DNA of 64,000 nucleotides from Leucobacter sp. Ag1 (GCF_000980875.1 NZ_LAYO01000105.1:39477-103476); one strand, 5' to 3'; counted from the first letter of the stretch, positions 44,298 through 56,305 are shown. Numbers and translations: made by a program. Notes: generated by a model from the sequence alone, not told the origin.

Positions 44298-45131
44298 ATG
44301 GCTATTCGTAAGTACAAGCCGACGACCCCCGGTCGTCGCGGTTCGAGCGTCGCCGATTTCGCTGAGATCACGCGTTCGACCCCCGAGAAGTCGCTGCTCC
44401 GTCCGCTGCCGAAGACCGGTGGCCGCAACAACCAGGGCCGCATCACCACCCGTCACATCGGTGGTGGCCACAAGCGCCAGTACCGCGTCATCGACTTCCG
44501 TCGGAACGACAAGGACGGCGTGAACGCGAAGGTCGCTCACATCGAGTACGACCCCAACCGTACGGCTCGCATCGCGCTCCTCCACTTCGAGGACGGCACC
44601 AAGCGCTACATCATCGCGCCGAACAAGCTGAAGCAGGGCGACATCGTCGAGTCGGGTCCGGCCGCCGATATCAAGCCCGGCAACAACCTGCCGCTGCGCA
44701 ACATCCCGACCGGTACCGTGATCCACGCGATCGAGCTGAAGCCGGGCGGGGGCGCCAAGCTGGCGCGTTCCGCAGGTTCGTCGGTTCGCCTCGTGGCGAA
44801 GGACGGCCCCTACGCCCAGCTGCGTCTGCCCTCGGGCGAGATCCGCAACGTCGACGTGCGCTGCCGCGCAACCGTCGGCGAGGTGGGCAACGCCGAGCAG
44901 TCGAACATCAACTGGGGCAAGGCCGGCCGTATGCGCTGGAAGGGCGTCCGCCCGACCGTCCGCGGTGTCGTCATGAACCCGGTCGACCACCCCCACGGTG
45001 GTGGCGAGGGCCGTACCTCGGGTGGTCGTCACCCGGTCAGCCCCTGGGGTCAGAAGGAAGGCCGTACGCGCCGTCCCAACAAGGAAAGCGACAAGCTCAT
45101 CGTTCGTCGCCGTCCCCGCGGTAAGCACTAG
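44298..45131 (+). CDS. rplB: 50S ribosomal protein L2
   Basis: A 277-residue protein of standard length, with [13 protein letters not shown] and the conserved C-terminal motif [14 protein letters not shown], which includes the histidine implicated in peptidyl transferase structure. Confidence 0.98.
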   Translation: MAIRKYKPTTPGRRGSSVADFAEITRSTPEKSLLRPLPKTGGRNNQGRITTRHIGGGHKRQYRVIDFRRNDKDGVNAKVAHIEYDPNRTARIALLHFEDGTKRYIIAPNKLKQGDIVESGPAADIKPGNNLPLRNIPTGTVIHAIELKPGGGAKLARSAGSSVRLVAKDGPYAQLRLPSGEIRNVDVRCRATVGEVGNAEQSNINWGKAGRMRWKGVRPTVRGVVMNPVDHPHGGGEGRTSGGRHPVSPWGQKEGRTRRPNKESDKLIVRRRPRGKH

Positions 45132-45155
45132 TCGGCAGGTAGGAGAGAGTAGAAG

Positions 45156-45437
45156 ATGCCTCGTAGTCTCAAGAAGGGCCCCTTCGTCGACAACCACCTG
45201 CTCGGCAAGGTGGTTTCGCAGAACGAAGCTGGCACCAAGAACGTGATCAAGACCTGGTCGCGCCGCTCGATGATCATCCCGGCAATGCTGGGTCACACCA
45301 TCGCAGTGCACGACGGTCGCAAGCACATCCCGGTGTTCGTCACCGAGACCATGGTGGGTCACAAGCTGGGCGAGTTCGCCCCGACCCGTACCTTCCGTGG
45401 TCACGTGAAGGACGACAAGAAGGGCCGTCGCCGCTAA
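45156..45437 (+). CDS. rpsS: 30S ribosomal protein S19
   Basis: A 93-residue protein ([52 protein letters not shown]). It binds the 30S head near S13. A good AGGAG-type site precedes the ATG. Confidence 0.98.
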   Translation: MPRSLKKGPFVDNHLLGKVVSQNEAGTKNVIKTWSRRSMIIPAMLGHTIAVHDGRKHIPVFVTETMVGHKLGEFAPTRTFRGHVKDDKKGRRR

Positions 45438-45463
45438 CGCGGTGACGTGAAGGAGGAAGAGAA

Positions 45464-45847
45464 ATGGTGGAGTCGATCGCACGCGTGCGTCATATCCGCA
45501 TCACCCCCCAGAAGGCCCGTCGTGTTGTTGACCTGATCCGCGGCAAGAACGCGCAGGAGGCCCTGGCCATCCTGAAGTTCGCCCCGCAGGCAGCATCGGA
45601 GCCGATTTTCAAGCTCGTCGCCTCGGCGATCGCGAACGCTCGCGTGAAGGCCGACAACGAGAACCTTCGTCTCAACGAGGACGAGCTGGTCATCGCTCGT
45701 GCATTCGTCGACGAGGGCGCCACGCTGAAGCGGTTCCGTCCGCGGGCCCAGGGCCGCGCGTTCCGCATCAACAAGCGCACCAGCCACATCACGGTCGTGC
45801 TTCAGACCGCCGATGAGCTCGTGACCGCGAAGAAGGGAGCCAAGTAA
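45464..45847 (+). CDS. rplV: 50S ribosomal protein L22
   Basis: A 127-residue protein with [21 protein letters not shown] start ([20 protein letters not shown]) and the tunnel hairpin [18 protein letters not shown]. The hairpin that lines the tunnel and affects macrolide response is intact. It abuts rpsC. Confidence 0.98.
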   Translation: MVESIARVRHIRITPQKARRVVDLIRGKNAQEALAILKFAPQAASEPIFKLVASAIANARVKADNENLRLNEDELVIARAFVDEGATLKRFRPRAQGRAFRINKRTSHITVVLQTADELVTAKKGAK

Positions 45848-46609
45848 ATGGGCCAGAAGATTCATCCCTACGGCTTCCGCCTCGGGATCACGACCGACCA
45901 CGTTTCGCGTTGGTTCTCGGATTCGACCAAGCCGGGTCAGCGGTACGCGGACTACCTCGCAGAGGACATCCGCATCCGCAAGCACCTGACCGAGCAGCTG
46001 GACCGCGCAGGCGTGTCCCGCGTCGAGATCGAGCGCACCCGTGACCGCGTCCGCGTGGACATCCACTCGGCTCGCCCAGGCATCGTCATCGGCCGCCGCG
46101 GCGCCGAGGCGGAGCGCATCCGTGCCGAGCTCGAGAAGCTCACCGGCAAGCAGATCCAGCTGAACATCCTCGAGGTCAAGAACCCCGAGGCCGACGCTCA
46201 GCTCGTCGCGCAGGGCATCGCCGAGCAGCTCGCTGCTCGCGTGGCGTTCCGCCGCGCGATGCGCAAGGGTCTGCAGGGCGCTCAGCGCGCCGGCGCCAAG
46301 GGCATCCGTATCCAGGTCTCCGGCCGTCTCGGCGGCGCCGAGATGAGCCGTTCGGAGTTCTACCGCGAGGGTCGCGTGCCGCTGCACACCCTTCGCGCGA
46401 ACATCGACTACGGCTTCTACGAGGCGAAGACCACCTTCGGCCGTATCGGCGTGAAGGTCTGGATCTACAAGGGTGACCTCACGAACAAGGAACTCGCTCG
46501 CGAGCAGGCGGCCCAGAAGCCGTCGCGCGATCGCCGCGATGACCGCCGTCGCGCGCCCCGTGGCGCGCAGACCGAGGCTGCGCCCGTCGCAGCAGGAGCG
46601 GAGAAGTAA
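45848..46609 (+). CDS. rpsC: 30S ribosomal protein S3
   Basis: A 253-residue protein with the KH domain ([18 protein letters not shown]) and the C-terminal S3 domain ([17 protein letters not shown]). The last 35 residues are Arg/Ala-rich, a common actinobacterial tail. It contributes to the mRNA entry tunnel helicase. Confidence 0.98.
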   Translation: MGQKIHPYGFRLGITTDHVSRWFSDSTKPGQRYADYLAEDIRIRKHLTEQLDRAGVSRVEIERTRDRVRVDIHSARPGIVIGRRGAEAERIRAELEKLTGKQIQLNILEVKNPEADAQLVAQGIAEQLAARVAFRRAMRKGLQGAQRAGAKGIRIQVSGRLGGAEMSRSEFYREGRVPLHTLRANIDYGFYEAKTTFGRIGVKVWIYKGDLTNKELAREQAAQKPSRDRRDDRRRAPRGAQTEAAPVAAGAEK

Positions 46610-46611
46610 GC

Positions 46612-47031
46612 ATGCTGATTCCCCGTCGAGTCAAGTACCGCAAGCAGCACCACCCGGGGCGCAGCGGTCGTTCGAAGGGCGGCAACACGGTCGCGTTCGG
46701 TGAGTTCGGCATCCAGGCCCTCACCCCCGCGTACGTGACGAACCGCCAGATCGAGTCGGCCCGTATCGCCATGACCCGCCACATCAAGCGTGGCGGCAAG
46801 GTGTGGATCAACATCTACCCGGATCGTCCTCTGACGAAGAAGCCCGCGGAAACCCGCATGGGTTCCGGTAAGGGCTCGCCCGAGTGGTGGGTCGCAAACG
46901 TCAAGCCCGGCCGCGTCCTCTTCGAGGTCGCTGGTGTTGATGAGCAGCTCGCTCGTGAGGCGCTCACCCGCGCCATCCACAAGCTGCCGCTCAAGGCTCG
47001 GATTATCAAGCGCGAGGAGGGCGACGCGTAA
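46612..47031 (+). CDS. rplP: 50S ribosomal protein L16
   Basis: A 139-residue protein ([49 protein letters not shown]). It binds near the A-site tRNA. Its stop overlaps the rpmC start by one base. Confidence 0.98.
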   Translation: MLIPRRVKYRKQHHPGRSGRSKGGNTVAFGEFGIQALTPAYVTNRQIESARIAMTRHIKRGGKVWINIYPDRPLTKKPAETRMGSGKGSPEWWVANVKPGRVLFEVAGVDEQLAREALTRAIHKLPLKARIIKREEGDA

Positions 47032-47339
47032 TGGCGATCGGAAGCAAGGAACTGGTCATCAGCGAGCTCGACACCTTCGAGGACGAGCGTCTGGCTGAGG
47101 AGCTCAAGAAGGCCAAGGCGGAGCTGTTCAACCTGCGGTTCCAGTCGGCCACCGGCCAGCTCGAGAGCCACGGCCGCGTGCGTCAGGTGAAGCGCGACAT
47201 CGCGCGCATCTACACCGTGCTCCGCGAGCGCGAGCTGGGGATCCGGGCCACGCCCGCCCCCGCGGCTCCCGCGAAGGCGAAGAAGAGCAGCAAGAAGACC
47301 GAGCAGGCGGACGCCGCCGCTGAGACGAAGGAGGCCTGA
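47031..47339 (+). CDS. rpmC: 50S ribosomal protein L29 with extended C-terminus
   Basis: A 102-residue protein. Residues about 8-72 are the normal L29 helical hairpin ([38 protein letters not shown]). The remaining 30 residues are an Ala/Lys/Glu tail not found in the roughly 65-residue E. coli protein. Such tails are common in actinobacteria. Confidence 0.97.
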   Translation: MAIGSKELVISELDTFEDERLAEELKKAKAELFNLRFQSATGQLESHGRVRQVKRDIARIYTVLRERELGIRATPAPAAPAKAKKSSKKTEQADAAAETKEA

Positions 47340-47341
47340 TT

Positions 47342-47614
47342 ATGGCTGAGGTCGAGAAGGAACAGCGCGGCTACCGTAAGGCTCGCCGCGGCTACGTCGT
47401 CAGCGACAAGATGGACAAGACCATCGTCGTCGAGGTCGAGGATCGCGTGAAGCACCCGCTCTACGGCAAGGTCCTGCGCCGTTCGTCGAAGGTCAAGGCC
47501 CACGACGAGCAGAACACCGCAGGCATCGGCGATCTCGTGCTCATCCACGAGACCCGTCCGCTGAGCGCCTCGAAGCGCTGGCGCCTCGTCGAGATCCTCG
47601 AGAAGGCGAAGTAA
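47342..47614 (+). CDS. rpsQ: 30S ribosomal protein S17
   Basis: A 90-residue OB-fold protein ([56 protein letters not shown]). Length is normal. It closes the S10 operon; rplN starts 31 bases later. Confidence 0.98.
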   Translation: MAEVEKEQRGYRKARRGYVVSDKMDKTIVVEVEDRVKHPLYGKVLRRSSKVKAHDEQNTAGIGDLVLIHETRPLSASKRWRLVEILEKAK

Positions 47615-47645
47615 GCCCTCGGGCTTACTGAGTAAGGAGTAAGAA

Positions 47646-48014
47646 GTGATTCAGCAGGAATCCAGGCTCAAGGTCGCCGATAACACCGGCGCCAAGGAGC
47701 TGCTCACCATCCGCGTGCTCGGTGGTTCGAGCCGCCGTTACGCCGGCCTCGGGGACACCATCGTCGCGACCGTCAAGGACGCGATCCCGGGCGGCAACGT
47801 GAAGAAGGGCGACGTCGTCAAGGCTGTTGTCGTTCGTGCGAAGAAGGCGACCCGTCGTGCAGACGGTTCGTACATCAAGTTCGACGAGAACGCCGCCGTC
47901 ATCCTCAAGGCCGACGGGGAGCCCCGCGGCACCCGTATCTTCGGACCCGTCGGTCGCGAGCTTCGCGACAAGCGGTTCATGAAGATCGTCTCGCTCGCAC
48001 CGGAGGTGATCTAG
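47646..48014 (+). CDS. rplN: 50S ribosomal protein L14
   Basis: A 122-residue protein from a GTG preceded by AAGGAG (47634-47639). [18 protein letters not shown] and the C-terminal [19 protein letters not shown] are standard. First gene of the spc segment. Confidence 0.98.
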   Translation: MIQQESRLKVADNTGAKELLTIRVLGGSSRRYAGLGDTIVATVKDAIPGGNVKKGDVVKAVVVRAKKATRRADGSYIKFDENAAVILKADGEPRGTRIFGPVGRELRDKRFMKIVSLAPEVI

Positions 48015-48017
48015 TCC

Positions 48018-48380
48018 ATGGCTAGCAAGATCAAGAAGGGTGACCTCGTCGAGGTCATCTCGGGCCCGTCGCAGGAGCGCGGTGGCTACAAGGGCAAGCA
48101 GGGCCACGTCATCGCGGTCCTGACCGAGACCGACCGTGTGGTCGTCGAGGGTGTCAACTTCGTCACCAAGCACGTGAAGCAGGGCCAGTCGGCTCGCGGC
48201 ACCAACGAGGGAGGGATCGAGACCGTCGAGGCCCCGATCCACATCTCGAACGTCGCGATCGTCGATCCCGAGACCAAGAAGCCGACCCGCGTCGGTTTCC
48301 GCACCGAAGAGGTGGAGAAGGGCGGCAAGAAGAAGACCGTCCGCGTCCGCTTCGCCAAGAAGTCTGGGAAGGACCTCTGA
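48018..48380 (+). CDS. rplX: 50S ribosomal protein L24
   Basis: A 120-residue KOW-fold protein ([26 protein letters not shown]). It is an early assembly factor of the 50S subunit. It overlaps rplE by one base. Confidence 0.97.
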   Translation: MASKIKKGDLVEVISGPSQERGGYKGKQGHVIAVLTETDRVVVEGVNFVTKHVKQGQSARGTNEGGIETVEAPIHISNVAIVDPETKKPTRVGFRTEEVEKGGKKKTVRVRFAKKSGKDL

Positions 48381-48946
48381 TGTCTGAGACGGCAACGAAG
48401 ATCCAGCCGCGCCTCAAGCAGAAGTACCGTGCCGAGATCGTTCCGGCGCTCCGCGAGGAGTTCCAGTTCGAGAACGTCATGCAGGTTCCCGGCCTGGTCA
48501 AGGTCGTCGTGAACACCGGTGTCGGCGAGGCAGCTCGCGACAGCAAGGTGATCGAGGGCGCAATCGCGGACCTCATCAAGATCACCGGCCAGAAGCCGAA
48601 GGTCACGACCGCCCGCAAGTCCATCGCTCAGTTCAAGCTGCGCGAGGGCCAGGCCATCGGCGCGCACGTCACCCTCCGCGGTGACCGCGCGTGGGAGTTC
48701 CTGGACCGTCTGGTCAACCTCGCACTGCCGCGCATCCGCGATTTCCGCGGTCTGTCGCCCAAGCAGTTCGACGGGAACGGCAACTACACCTTCGGTTTGA
48801 CCGAGCAGAGTGTGTTCCACGAGATCGATCAGGATAAGATCGATCGGGTGCGTGGTTTCGACATCACTGTCGTCACCACCGCGAAGACCGACGACGAGGG
48901 TCGCGCGCTGCTCAAGGCGCTCGGCTTCCCGTTCAAGGCCGAATAA
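48380..48946 (+). CDS. rplE: 50S ribosomal protein L5
   Basis: A 188-residue protein with [16 protein letters not shown], the loop [23 protein letters not shown] and [16 protein letters not shown]. It binds 5S rRNA and contacts the P-site tRNA. A 116-base gap with a hairpin follows, where many bacteria have rpsN. Confidence 0.98.
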   Translation: MSETATKIQPRLKQKYRAEIVPALREEFQFENVMQVPGLVKVVVNTGVGEAARDSKVIEGAIADLIKITGQKPKVTTARKSIAQFKLREGQAIGAHVTLRGDRAWEFLDRLVNLALPRIRDFRGLSPKQFDGNGNYTFGLTEQSVFHEIDQDKIDRVRGFDITVVTTAKTDDEGRALLKALGFPFKAE

Positions 48947-48970
48947 CAACTGAATAGTCCAAGTGGCGCG

Positions 48971-48993
48971 GGTGCCCCGGTTTCCGGGGCACC
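48971..48993 (+). terminator. Hairpin in the rplE-rpsH gap
   Basis: A 10-bp complementary stem (48971-48980 with 48984-48993) around TTT. A weak TT follows. It sits exactly where rpsN is found in many spc operons. Confidence 0.5.
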
Positions 48994-49062
48994 TTCGCCG
49001 CGTCACCCAGGTCGCCAGCCGTGTCCGGCTGCGCGATACCAGGCGAGAAAGAAGAGTCACTT

Positions 49063-49461
49063 ATGACGATGACTGATCCGGTCGCAGATATGCTGACCCG
49101 GCTGCGCAACGCAAACTCTGCGCACCATGACGACGTGTCGCTCCCCGGCTCGAAGCTGAAGGAGCGGATCGCGGAGATCCTCAAGCGCGAGGGCTACATC
49201 GCGGATTGGAAGGTCGAGGACGCCCGCGTCGGCACCACCCTGACCCTGTCGCTGAAGTACGGCACCAACCGCGAGCGCTCCATCGAGGGCATCAAGCGCG
49301 TCTCCAAGCCCGGCCTCCGGGTGTACGCGCGCTCCACCGAGATCCCGAGCGTGCTCGGCGGCCTCGGCATCGCGATCCTGTCCACCTCCTCGGGGCTCCT
49401 CACGGACCGCGAGGCCGAGCAGAAGGGCGTGGGCGGAGAAGTTCTCGCCTACGTGTGGTAA
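49063..49461 (+). CDS. rpsH: 30S ribosomal protein S8
   Basis: A 132-residue protein. The ATG at 49063 gives the expected [17 protein letters not shown] start, and the C-terminal [26 protein letters not shown] is standard. S8 is the translational repressor of the spc operon in E. coli. Confidence 0.98.
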   Translation: MTMTDPVADMLTRLRNANSAHHDDVSLPGSKLKERIAEILKREGYIADWKVEDARVGTTLTLSLKYGTNRERSIEGIKRVSKPGLRVYARSTEIPSVLGGLGIAILSTSSGLLTDREAEQKGVGGEVLAYVW

Positions 49462-49468
49462 TTCCGAC

Positions 49469-50005
49469 ATGTCACGTATTGGAAAGCTTCCCATTGCTGT
49501 CCCCGGCAGCGTCAACGTCTCGATCGACGGCCAGTCGGTCACGGTCAAGGGCCCGAAGGGCGAGCTGACGCTCGTCGTCGCCGAGCCCATCCGCGTTGCG
49601 CTGGAGGACGGCCAGGTGCTGGTGACCCGGCCCGACGACGAGCGCGACTCGCGTGCGCTCCACGGCCTGACCCGCACGCTCATCAACAACGACATCATCG
49701 GTGTGACCGAGGGCTACTCGAAGCAGCTCGAGGTCGTCGGCACCGGTTACCGCGTGCAGCAGAAGGGCACCGGCCTCGAGCTGGCGCTCGGCTTCTCGCA
49801 CCCGGTCAACGTTGACGCCCCCGCGGGCATCACGCTCTCCGTCGAGGGCAACACCAAGATCACCGTGAGCGGGATCTCGAAGCAGGCGGTCGGCGAGGCC
49901 GCTGCGAACATCCGCAAGCTGAAGAAGCCGGAGCCCTACAAGGGCAAGGGCATCCGCTACGCGGGCGAGAACGTCCGTCGCAAGGCTGGAAAGGCTGGTA
50001 AGTAA
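49469..50005 (+). CDS. rplF: 50S ribosomal protein L6
   Basis: A 178-residue protein of two related domains ([22 protein letters not shown]-terminal [24 protein letters not shown]). The standard L6 signature is complete. Confidence 0.98.
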   Translation: MSRIGKLPIAVPGSVNVSIDGQSVTVKGPKGELTLVVAEPIRVALEDGQVLVTRPDDERDSRALHGLTRTLINNDIIGVTEGYSKQLEVVGTGYRVQQKGTGLELALGFSHPVNVDAPAGITLSVEGNTKITVSGISKQAVGEAAANIRKLKKPEPYKGKGIRYAGENVRRKAGKAGK

Positions 50006-50007
50006 CC

Positions 50008-50382
50008 ATGGCCGCTAGTATTTCCCGGGCCAAGGGCCGTTCGGCTGCGCGCATCCGCCGCCACACCCGCCTGCGCAAGAAGATCGTCGGCACGGAGGTT
50101 CGCCCCCGTCTCGTCGTGACCCGCTCGTCGCGTCACGTGTTCGTCCAGATCGTCGACGACTCGAAGGGCCACACCGTGGCTTCGGCGTCGACGATGGAGG
50201 CGGACCTCCGCTCGTTCGAGGGCGACAAGACCGCCAAGGCTCGCCGCGTCGGCGAGCTCGTCGCCGAGCGCGCGAAGAGCGCCGGTGTCGAGGCAGTCGT
50301 CTTCGACCGTGGCGGCAGCAAGTACGCAGGCCGTGTCGCAGCGATCGCTGACGGCGCCCGTGAGGCAGGTCTGACGCTGTGA
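50008..50382 (+). CDS. rplR: 50S ribosomal protein L18
   Basis: A 124-residue protein with the 5S rRNA-binding N-terminus ([37 protein letters not shown]). Its stop overlaps the rpsE GTG by four bases. Confidence 0.98.
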   Translation: MAASISRAKGRSAARIRRHTRLRKKIVGTEVRPRLVVTRSSRHVFVQIVDDSKGHTVASASTMEADLRSFEGDKTAKARRVGELVAERAKSAGVEAVVFDRGGSKYAGRVAAIADGAREAGLTL

Positions 50383-51086
50383 GCAACGAAACGAAGGAGC
50401 AGGAAGTGTCCGCAGAGGCGCAGGCTGAGACTCAGACTGCTGAGGCCCCGGCCACCGATCACCGCAACGAGCCCCGCGAGCAGCGCCGGGGGAGCCGCGA
50501 CCGCGGCACCCGTGGCGAGCGCGGCGGCCGCGACCGCAACGAGAGCCAGTTCCTCGAGCGCGTCGTCACCATCAACCGCGTTTCGAAGGTCGTCAAGGGC
50601 GGCCGTCGCTTCAGCTTCACCGCGCTCGTCGTGGTGGGCGATGGCAACGGCACCGTCGGTGTCGGCTACGGCAAGGCGAAGGAGGTGCCCCTCGCCATCT
50701 CCAAGGGTGTCGAAGAGGCCAAGAAGAACTTCTTCCGCGTGCCCCGCGTCGGCAACACCATCCCGCACCCGGTGCAGGGCGAGGCCGCTGCCGGCGTCGT
50801 GCTGCTCCGCCCGGCTGCTGCCGGTACCGGTGTTATCGCTGGTGGCCCCGTCCGCGCCGTGCTCGAGTGCGCCGGCATCCACGATGTGCTGAGCAAGTCG
50901 CTCGGTTCGTCGAACACCCTGAACATCGTGCACGCGACCGTCGAGGCGCTGCAGCAGCTCGAGGAGCCCCGCTCCGTCGCAGCTCGCCGCGGTCTCGACT
51001 TCGACCGCGTCGCTCCGGCCCGCATCGTGCGCGCCGAGGCGAAGGCCGCGGCCGACGCTGCCGCCAAGGCGAAGGCAGGTGCGTAA
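50379..51086 (+). CDS. rpsE: 30S ribosomal protein S5 with long N-terminal extension
   Basis: A 235-residue protein. The S5 core begins near residue 52 ([23 protein letters not shown]) and contains [16 protein letters not shown] and the dsRBD-like region. Before it lie about 50 residues of acidic then Arg/Gly-rich sequence ([20 protein letters not shown]), and an Ala/Lys-rich tail ends the protein. The E. coli protein has 167 residues. An internal GTG at 50407 is an alternative start that would shorten the tail by nine residues. Confidence 0.97.
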   Translation: MSNETKEQEVSAEAQAETQTAEAPATDHRNEPREQRRGSRDRGTRGERGGRDRNESQFLERVVTINRVSKVVKGGRRFSFTALVVVGDGNGTVGVGYGKAKEVPLAISKGVEEAKKNFFRVPRVGNTIPHPVQGEAAAGVVLLRPAAAGTGVIAGGPVRAVLECAGIHDVLSKSLGSSNTLNIVHATVEALQQLEEPRSVAARRGLDFDRVAPARIVRAEAKAAADAAAKAKAGA

Positions 51087-51274
51087 TGGCGAAGAGCCTG
51101 AAGATTACGCAGACGAAGTCCGTTATCAGCGAGAAGCAGAACCAGCGCGATACGCTGCGCAGCCTCGGTCTCCGCAAGATCGGCCAGTCGGTCGTTCGTG
51201 AGGACACCCAGGCCAACCGTGGCTACATCCGCGCGGTCGCTCACCTGGTCGAGGTTGAGGAGATCGACGCATGA
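51086..51274 (+). CDS. rpmD: 50S ribosomal protein L30
   Basis: A 62-residue protein ([32 protein letters not shown]). Length is normal. It overlaps rpsE by one base and rplO by four bases. Confidence 0.97.
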   Translation: MAKSLKITQTKSVISEKQNQRDTLRSLGLRKIGQSVVREDTQANRGYIRAVAHLVEVEEIDA

Positions 51275-51732
51275 CCGAGAAGAACGAAGAGCGCGGCGAC
51301 GTGCTCAAGGCGCACCACCTGCGCCCGGCAGCCGGTTCCAAGAAGGCCAAGACCCGCGTGGGTCGTGGTGAGGCGTCCAAGGGTAAGACCGCTGGTCGCG
51401 GCACCAAGGGCACCAAGGCCCGCTACCAGGTGAAGGTCGGCTTCGAGGGCGGGCAGATGCCGCTGCACATGCGCACCCCGAAGCTGCGCGGGTTCAAGAA
51501 CCCGTTCCGCACCGAGTACCAGGTCGTCAACCTCGCGAAGCTCGCAGAGCTCTACCCGAAGGGTGGCGAGGTCACCGTCGAGGATCTCGTGGCCAAGGGC
51601 GCGGTTCGCAAGAACCAGCCGGTCAAGGTCCTGGGCGACGGCGACATCCAGGTGAAGCTCACCGTTTCGGTCGACAAGGTCTCCGGCTCCGCTGAGCAGA
51701 AGATCGTCGCCGCCGGCGGCGAGATCAAGTAA
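51271..51732 (+). CDS. rplO: 50S ribosomal protein L15
   Basis: A 153-residue protein ([57 protein letters not shown]). It is followed by a terminator-like hairpin before secY. Confidence 0.98.
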   Translation: MTEKNEERGDVLKAHHLRPAAGSKKAKTRVGRGEASKGKTAGRGTKGTKARYQVKVGFEGGQMPLHMRTPKLRGFKNPFRTEYQVVNLAKLAELYPKGGEVTVEDLVAKGAVRKNQPVKVLGDGDIQVKLTVSVDKVSGSAEQKIVAAGGEIK

Positions 51733-51762
51733 GTCCGTCGACCTTCGGGTCGGCACAGCGCC

Positions 51763-51815
51763 CGGGGGCGGGGGACTTCGACGCAGTCGAAGCCTTCCGC
51801 CCCCGTTCGTATTTT
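51763..51815 (+). terminator. Terminator between rplO and secY
   Basis: Outer arms CGGGGGCGG (51763-51771) and CCGCCCCCG (51797-51805) pair, with an inner TTCGA/TCGAA hairpin, and are followed by TTCGTATTTT. secY probably has its own promoter in 51816-51895. Confidence 0.75.
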
Positions 51816-51901
51816 CCCGACTTGCACGTCACGTGTAGGCTGGAGTATCGGTTCTCGTCGTGACGGCGAAGCCCTCGACGACGCCCTCAGGAGGCAAGGT
51901 T

Positions 51902-53217
<1,316 letters not shown>

Positions 53218-53221
<4 letters not shown>

Positions 53222-53820
53222 CCGAATCCCACCGCATCGCCCGACTGCTCATCGTCGGACCTCCCGGGGCGGGCAAAGGCACGCAGGCGCAGCGGATCGT
53301 GGAGCGCTACGGCGTTCCCGCGATCTCGACCGGAGACATCTTCCGCGCGAACATCAAGGGCGGCACGGAGCTCGGCAAGCGCGTCCAGGCCATCATCGAG
53401 GCCGGCGAGCTGGTGCCCGACGAGCTCACCAACGAGATCGTCGCGGATCGGCTCGGTCAGAGCGACGCGGCGAACGGGTTCCTGCTCGACGGCTACCCGC
53501 GCACGGTCGACCAGGTGCACGCGCTCGACGCCGTGCTCGACGCGCAGGGTGCATCGCTCGACGCCGTCGTGCTCCTCGAGGCCGACACCGAAGAAGTCGT
53601 CTCCCGCCTGCTCAAGCGCGCGGCCGTCGAAGGACGCGCAGACGACACCGAAGAGGTCATCCGGCACCGCCAGGAGGTCTACGCGGCCCAGACGGCTCCG
53701 CTCATCGAACTCTTCTCGGCCCGTGGCATCCTCGTCTCGGTCGACGGTCTCGGCGGTATCGACGAGGTCTCCTCGCGCATCGCCGATGCTCTCGACGGGA
53801 AGCTGAGCGCCGTCAAGTGA
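53218..53820 (+). CDS. adk: Adenylate kinase, short zinc-free type
   Basis: A 200-residue enzyme that interconverts AMP, ADP and ATP. The P-loop GPPGAGKGT is at 14-22, AMP-binding [10 protein letters not shown] and LLDGYPRT follow. The LID is short and has no Cys4 zinc site, as in other actinobacteria. It overlaps secY upstream and map downstream by four bases each. Confidence 0.97.
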
Positions 53821-54656
53821 GCCGTGGGATCCTGCGCCGTTCGATCTACAAGTCGCCCGCGCAGCTGCGCCTGATGCGCGAGCCCGGCCTTGCCGGTGCG
53901 GCTGCGCTGCGGGCGATGCGCGAGGCAGTGCGGCCCGGGATCACGCTGCTCGAGCTCGACGCGATCGCCGAGGACGCGATCCGCTCGCTCGGGGGAGCGC
54001 CCAACTTCATGCTGGAGCCCGGCTACCGGCACACGATCTGCGCGAACCTGAACGAGCACGTGGTGCACGGCATCCCGACCGATCACGCGCTCGAGCCCGG
54101 CGACATCGTCTCCCTCGACGTGGGCGCCGTTCTGGGCGGCTGGAACAGCGACGCGGCCATCACGGTCGCGCTGCCCGATCCGACGCGGCCCGATCATACG
54201 GCCGAGATCGAGAAGCTGAGCCACGTGACCGAGCAGGCCATGTGGCGCGGCATCGCCCGACTCGCCAGCGCGAAGCACGTGAACGAGATCGGCGAGGCCG
54301 TCTCGAGCTACGTGCGCAAGCACAGCGACTACGGCGTGCTCGAGGACTACATCGGCCACGGCATCGGACGCCGCATGCACGAGGACCCGCCCGTCTTCAA
54401 CGTGCCGGTGTCCCGCAAGGGGCCCGAGGTCCGTCCCGGGCTCGTCGTCGCGATCGAACCGATCATCTCCGCCGGCGGCATCGACACCGTCGTGCAGGAC
54501 GACGACTGGACCGTGACCATCGCCGACGGATCGCTCAGCGCGCAGTGGGAGCACTCCGTCGCCGTGCACCCGGGCGGCATCTGGGTGCTCACCGCCGAGG
54601 ACGGCGGAGCCGCCGGCCTCGAGCCGCTCGGCGTCACGCCCGTCCCCATCCCGTAG
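53817..54656 (+). CDS. map: Methionine aminopeptidase, type I
   Basis: A 279-residue metalloprotease that removes the initiator Met. All five metal ligands are present: Asp101 (SLDVGA), Asp112 (NSDAA), His181 (HGIGRRMHE), Glu214 (IEPI) and Glu245 (QWEHS); His84 (VVHGIP) is the substrate-side residue. A GTG start overlaps adk (GTGA). The last 25 residues are a short Pro/Gly tail. Confidence 0.97.
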   Translation: MSRGILRRSIYKSPAQLRLMREPGLAGAAALRAMREAVRPGITLLELDAIAEDAIRSLGGAPNFMLEPGYRHTICANLNEHVVHGIPTDHALEPGDIVSLDVGAVLGGWNSDAAITVALPDPTRPDHTAEIEKLSHVTEQAMWRGIARLASAKHVNEIGEAVSSYVRKHSDYGVLEDYIGHGIGRRMHEDPPVFNVPVSRKGPEVRPGLVVAIEPIISAGGIDTVVQDDDWTVTIADGSLSAQWEHSVAVHPGGIWVLTAEDGGAAGLEPLGVTPVPIP

Positions 54657-54692
54657 TCGGTCGGCGGGCGTCAAGCCGACACGCTGATTCGC

Positions 54693-54721
54693 TTGTGATC
54701 CCGGGCGAGTTCGGTTAGGAT
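54693..54721 (+). promoter_or_regulatory. Promoter upstream of infA
   Basis: TTGTGA at 54693-54698 and TAGGAT at 54716-54721 with a 17-base spacer form one of the clearest promoters in the window. About 108 bases of leader follow to infA. It would drive infA-rpmJ-rpsM-rpsK-rpoA-rplQ. Confidence 0.8.
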
Positions 54722-54829
54722 TTCTCTTTGGTGCCTTGCGCCCCATTTCGCGTTCTCGTTCGAGGGCCTGAGAGGGGGCGTTCGGCATTCGCAAGACGAG
54801 TGAATACCCACCGAAGCGATAGTGAGGCT

Positions 54830-55051
54830 ATGGCCAAAAAAGACGGCGTCATCGAGATCGAGGGCCAGGTGATCGAGGCTCTGCCCAACGCGATGTTCCG
54901 CGTTGAGCTGACCAACGGGCACAAGGTTCTCGCCCACATCTCGGGCAAGATGCGTCAGCACTACATCCGCATCCTCCCCGAGGATCGCGTGGTCGTTGAG
55001 CTGACCCCCTACGATCTGACCCGCGGCCGGATCGTCTACCGCTACCGCTGA
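54830..55051 (+). CDS. infA: Translation initiation factor IF-1
   Basis: A 73-residue OB-fold protein ([45 protein letters not shown]). Length is normal. It binds the 30S A site during initiation. Confidence 0.97.
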   Translation: MAKKDGVIEIEGQVIEALPNAMFRVELTNGHKVLAHISGKMRQHYIRILPEDRVVVELTPYDLTRGRIVYRYR

Positions 55052-55070
55052 GGATCGCTCCGAAGTAACG

Positions 55071-55090
55071 GCTCGCGGCACCCCGCGAGC
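55071..55090 (+). promoter_or_regulatory. Short hairpin in the infA-rpmJ gap, also found before rplM
   Basis: An 8-bp stem (55071-55078 with 55083-55090). The 13-base word CGGCTCGCGGCAC at 55069-55081 recurs at 60976-60988 in the rplM leader, again as the left arm of a hairpin. It could be a shared ribosomal leader element. Confidence 0.4.
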
Positions 55091-55122
55091 ACGAGGACAG
55101 CGAACCACGTAAAGGAAACATC

Positions 55123-55236
55123 ATGAAGGTCAAGCCCAGCGTCAAGAAGATCTGCGACAAGTGCCGCGTGATCCGTCGCCACGGCCGCGTCATGGTGATC
55201 TGCGAGAACCCCCGCCACAAGCAGCGCCAGGGCTAG
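55123..55236 (+). CDS. rpmJ: 50S ribosomal protein L36
   Basis: A 37-residue protein ([20 protein letters not shown], then HKQRQG). It is the zinc-binding form, with Cys11, Cys14, Cys27 and His32. AAAGGAA (55111-55117) precedes the ATG. Confidence 0.97.
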   Translation: MKVKPSVKKICDKCRVIRRHGRVMVICENPRHKQRQG

Positions 55237-55457
55237 TCCCGGCGCCCGGCAGGGCTGCTCCGGGGTCCCGGACCCCGATCACACGCAACTGAATACGAAT
55301 CCTGCGACCGAACCGGTTCGCAGGAGGACCCACAAGCGCATCGAAGATCCCGCGCGACGGTCGGCAGCAAGCCGGTCGCGGTGCGGGGGACACCTCGGGT
55401 CGGAGGCCCGAACCCCCGATGCGCACCACACCTCCACGATCCGCAAGGAGAGCCAGA
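55237..55457 (+). other. Non-coding gap between rpmJ and rpsM
   Basis: The 221-base gap shows no gene. It contains one small hairpin (55261-55267 with 55271-55277) and a good ribosome binding site (AAGGAGA at 55445-55451) before rpsM. Confidence 0.5.
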
Positions 55458-55826
55458 ATGGCACGTCTCGCAGGAGTCGACATCCCGCGCGAAAAGCGCG
55501 TTGAGATCGCACTCACGTACATCTACGGCGTGGGCCGCACCCGCGCGCTCAAGACCCTCGCCGACACCGGCATCGATGGCAACATCCGCGTCAAGGACCT
55601 CAGCGACGATCAGCTCGTCCTGCTCCGCGACTACATCGAGGGCAACTACAAGGTTGAGGGCGACCTCCGCCGTGAGGTCGCCGCCGACATCCGCCGCAAG
55701 GTCGAGATCGGCAGCTACCAGGGCCTCCGCCACCGCAAGGGCCTGCCCGTGCACGGTCAGCGCACCAAGACGAACGCTCGTACCCGCAAGGGCCCGAAGC
55801 GCACCGTCGCCGGTAAGAAGAAGTAA
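55458..55826 (+). CDS. rpsM: 30S ribosomal protein S13
   Basis: A 122-residue protein ([53 protein letters not shown]). It sits in the 30S head and contacts P-site tRNA and L5. Confidence 0.98.
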   Translation: MARLAGVDIPREKRVEIALTYIYGVGRTRALKTLADTGIDGNIRVKDLSDDQLVLLRDYIEGNYKVEGDLRREVAADIRRKVEIGSYQGLRHRKGLPVHGQRTKTNARTRKGPKRTVAGKKK

Positions 55827-55871
55827 TCCCGGTCAGCGCGACCACACACATAGGTTTCAGGAGAACAGTCA

Positions 55872-56270
55872 ATGGCTGCACCGAAGTCCGCGGCACGTAA
55901 GCCGCGTCGCAAGGACAAGAAGAACGTCGTCGTGGGCCAGGCCCACATCAAGTCGACCTTCAACAACACGATCGTCTCGATCACCGACACCACCGGTGCC
56001 GTGATCAGCTGGGCCTCCTCGGGTGGCGTCGGCTTCAAGGGCTCGCGCAAGTCGACGCCCTTCGCCGCACAGCTCGCCGCCGAGAACGCTGCCCGCAAGG
56101 CGCAGGAGCACGGCATGAAGAAGGTCGACGTCTTCGTCAAGGGCCCGGGCTCGGGTCGCGAGACCGCGATCCGCTCGCTGCAGGCCGCCGGTCTCGAGGT
56201 CGGGTCGATCAACGACGTGACCCCGCAGACGCACAACGGCTGCCGTCCGCCGAAGCGTCGCCGCGTCTGA
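55872..56270 (+). CDS. rpsK: 30S ribosomal protein S11
   Basis: A 132-residue protein ([54 protein letters not shown]). It forms part of the platform. In mycobacteria rpsD follows; here a 123-base gap leads to rpoA. Confidence 0.98.
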   Translation: MAAPKSAARKPRRKDKKNVVVGQAHIKSTFNNTIVSITDTTGAVISWASSGGVGFKGSRKSTPFAAQLAAENAARKAQEHGMKKVDVFVKGPGSGRETAIRSLQAAGLEVGSINDVTPQTHNGCRPPKRRRV

Positions 56271-56275
56271 GTCGA

Positions 56276-56305
56276 CAGTCGCGCCGGCTCCGGCCGGCGC
56301 GACTG
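56276..56305 (+). terminator. 13-bp hairpin between rpsK and rpoA
   Basis: Bases 56276-56288 pair perfectly with 56293-56305. A second small hairpin (56305-56311 with 56314-56320) follows at once. There is no T-run, so it may be an attenuation or processing element. Confidence 0.5.

Noticed and set aside
51860..51901. GTG at 51860 as the secY start.
   Set aside because: It lacks a ribosome binding site, and the extra 14 residues do not match SecY; the TTG at 51902 has AGGAGG at proper spacing.
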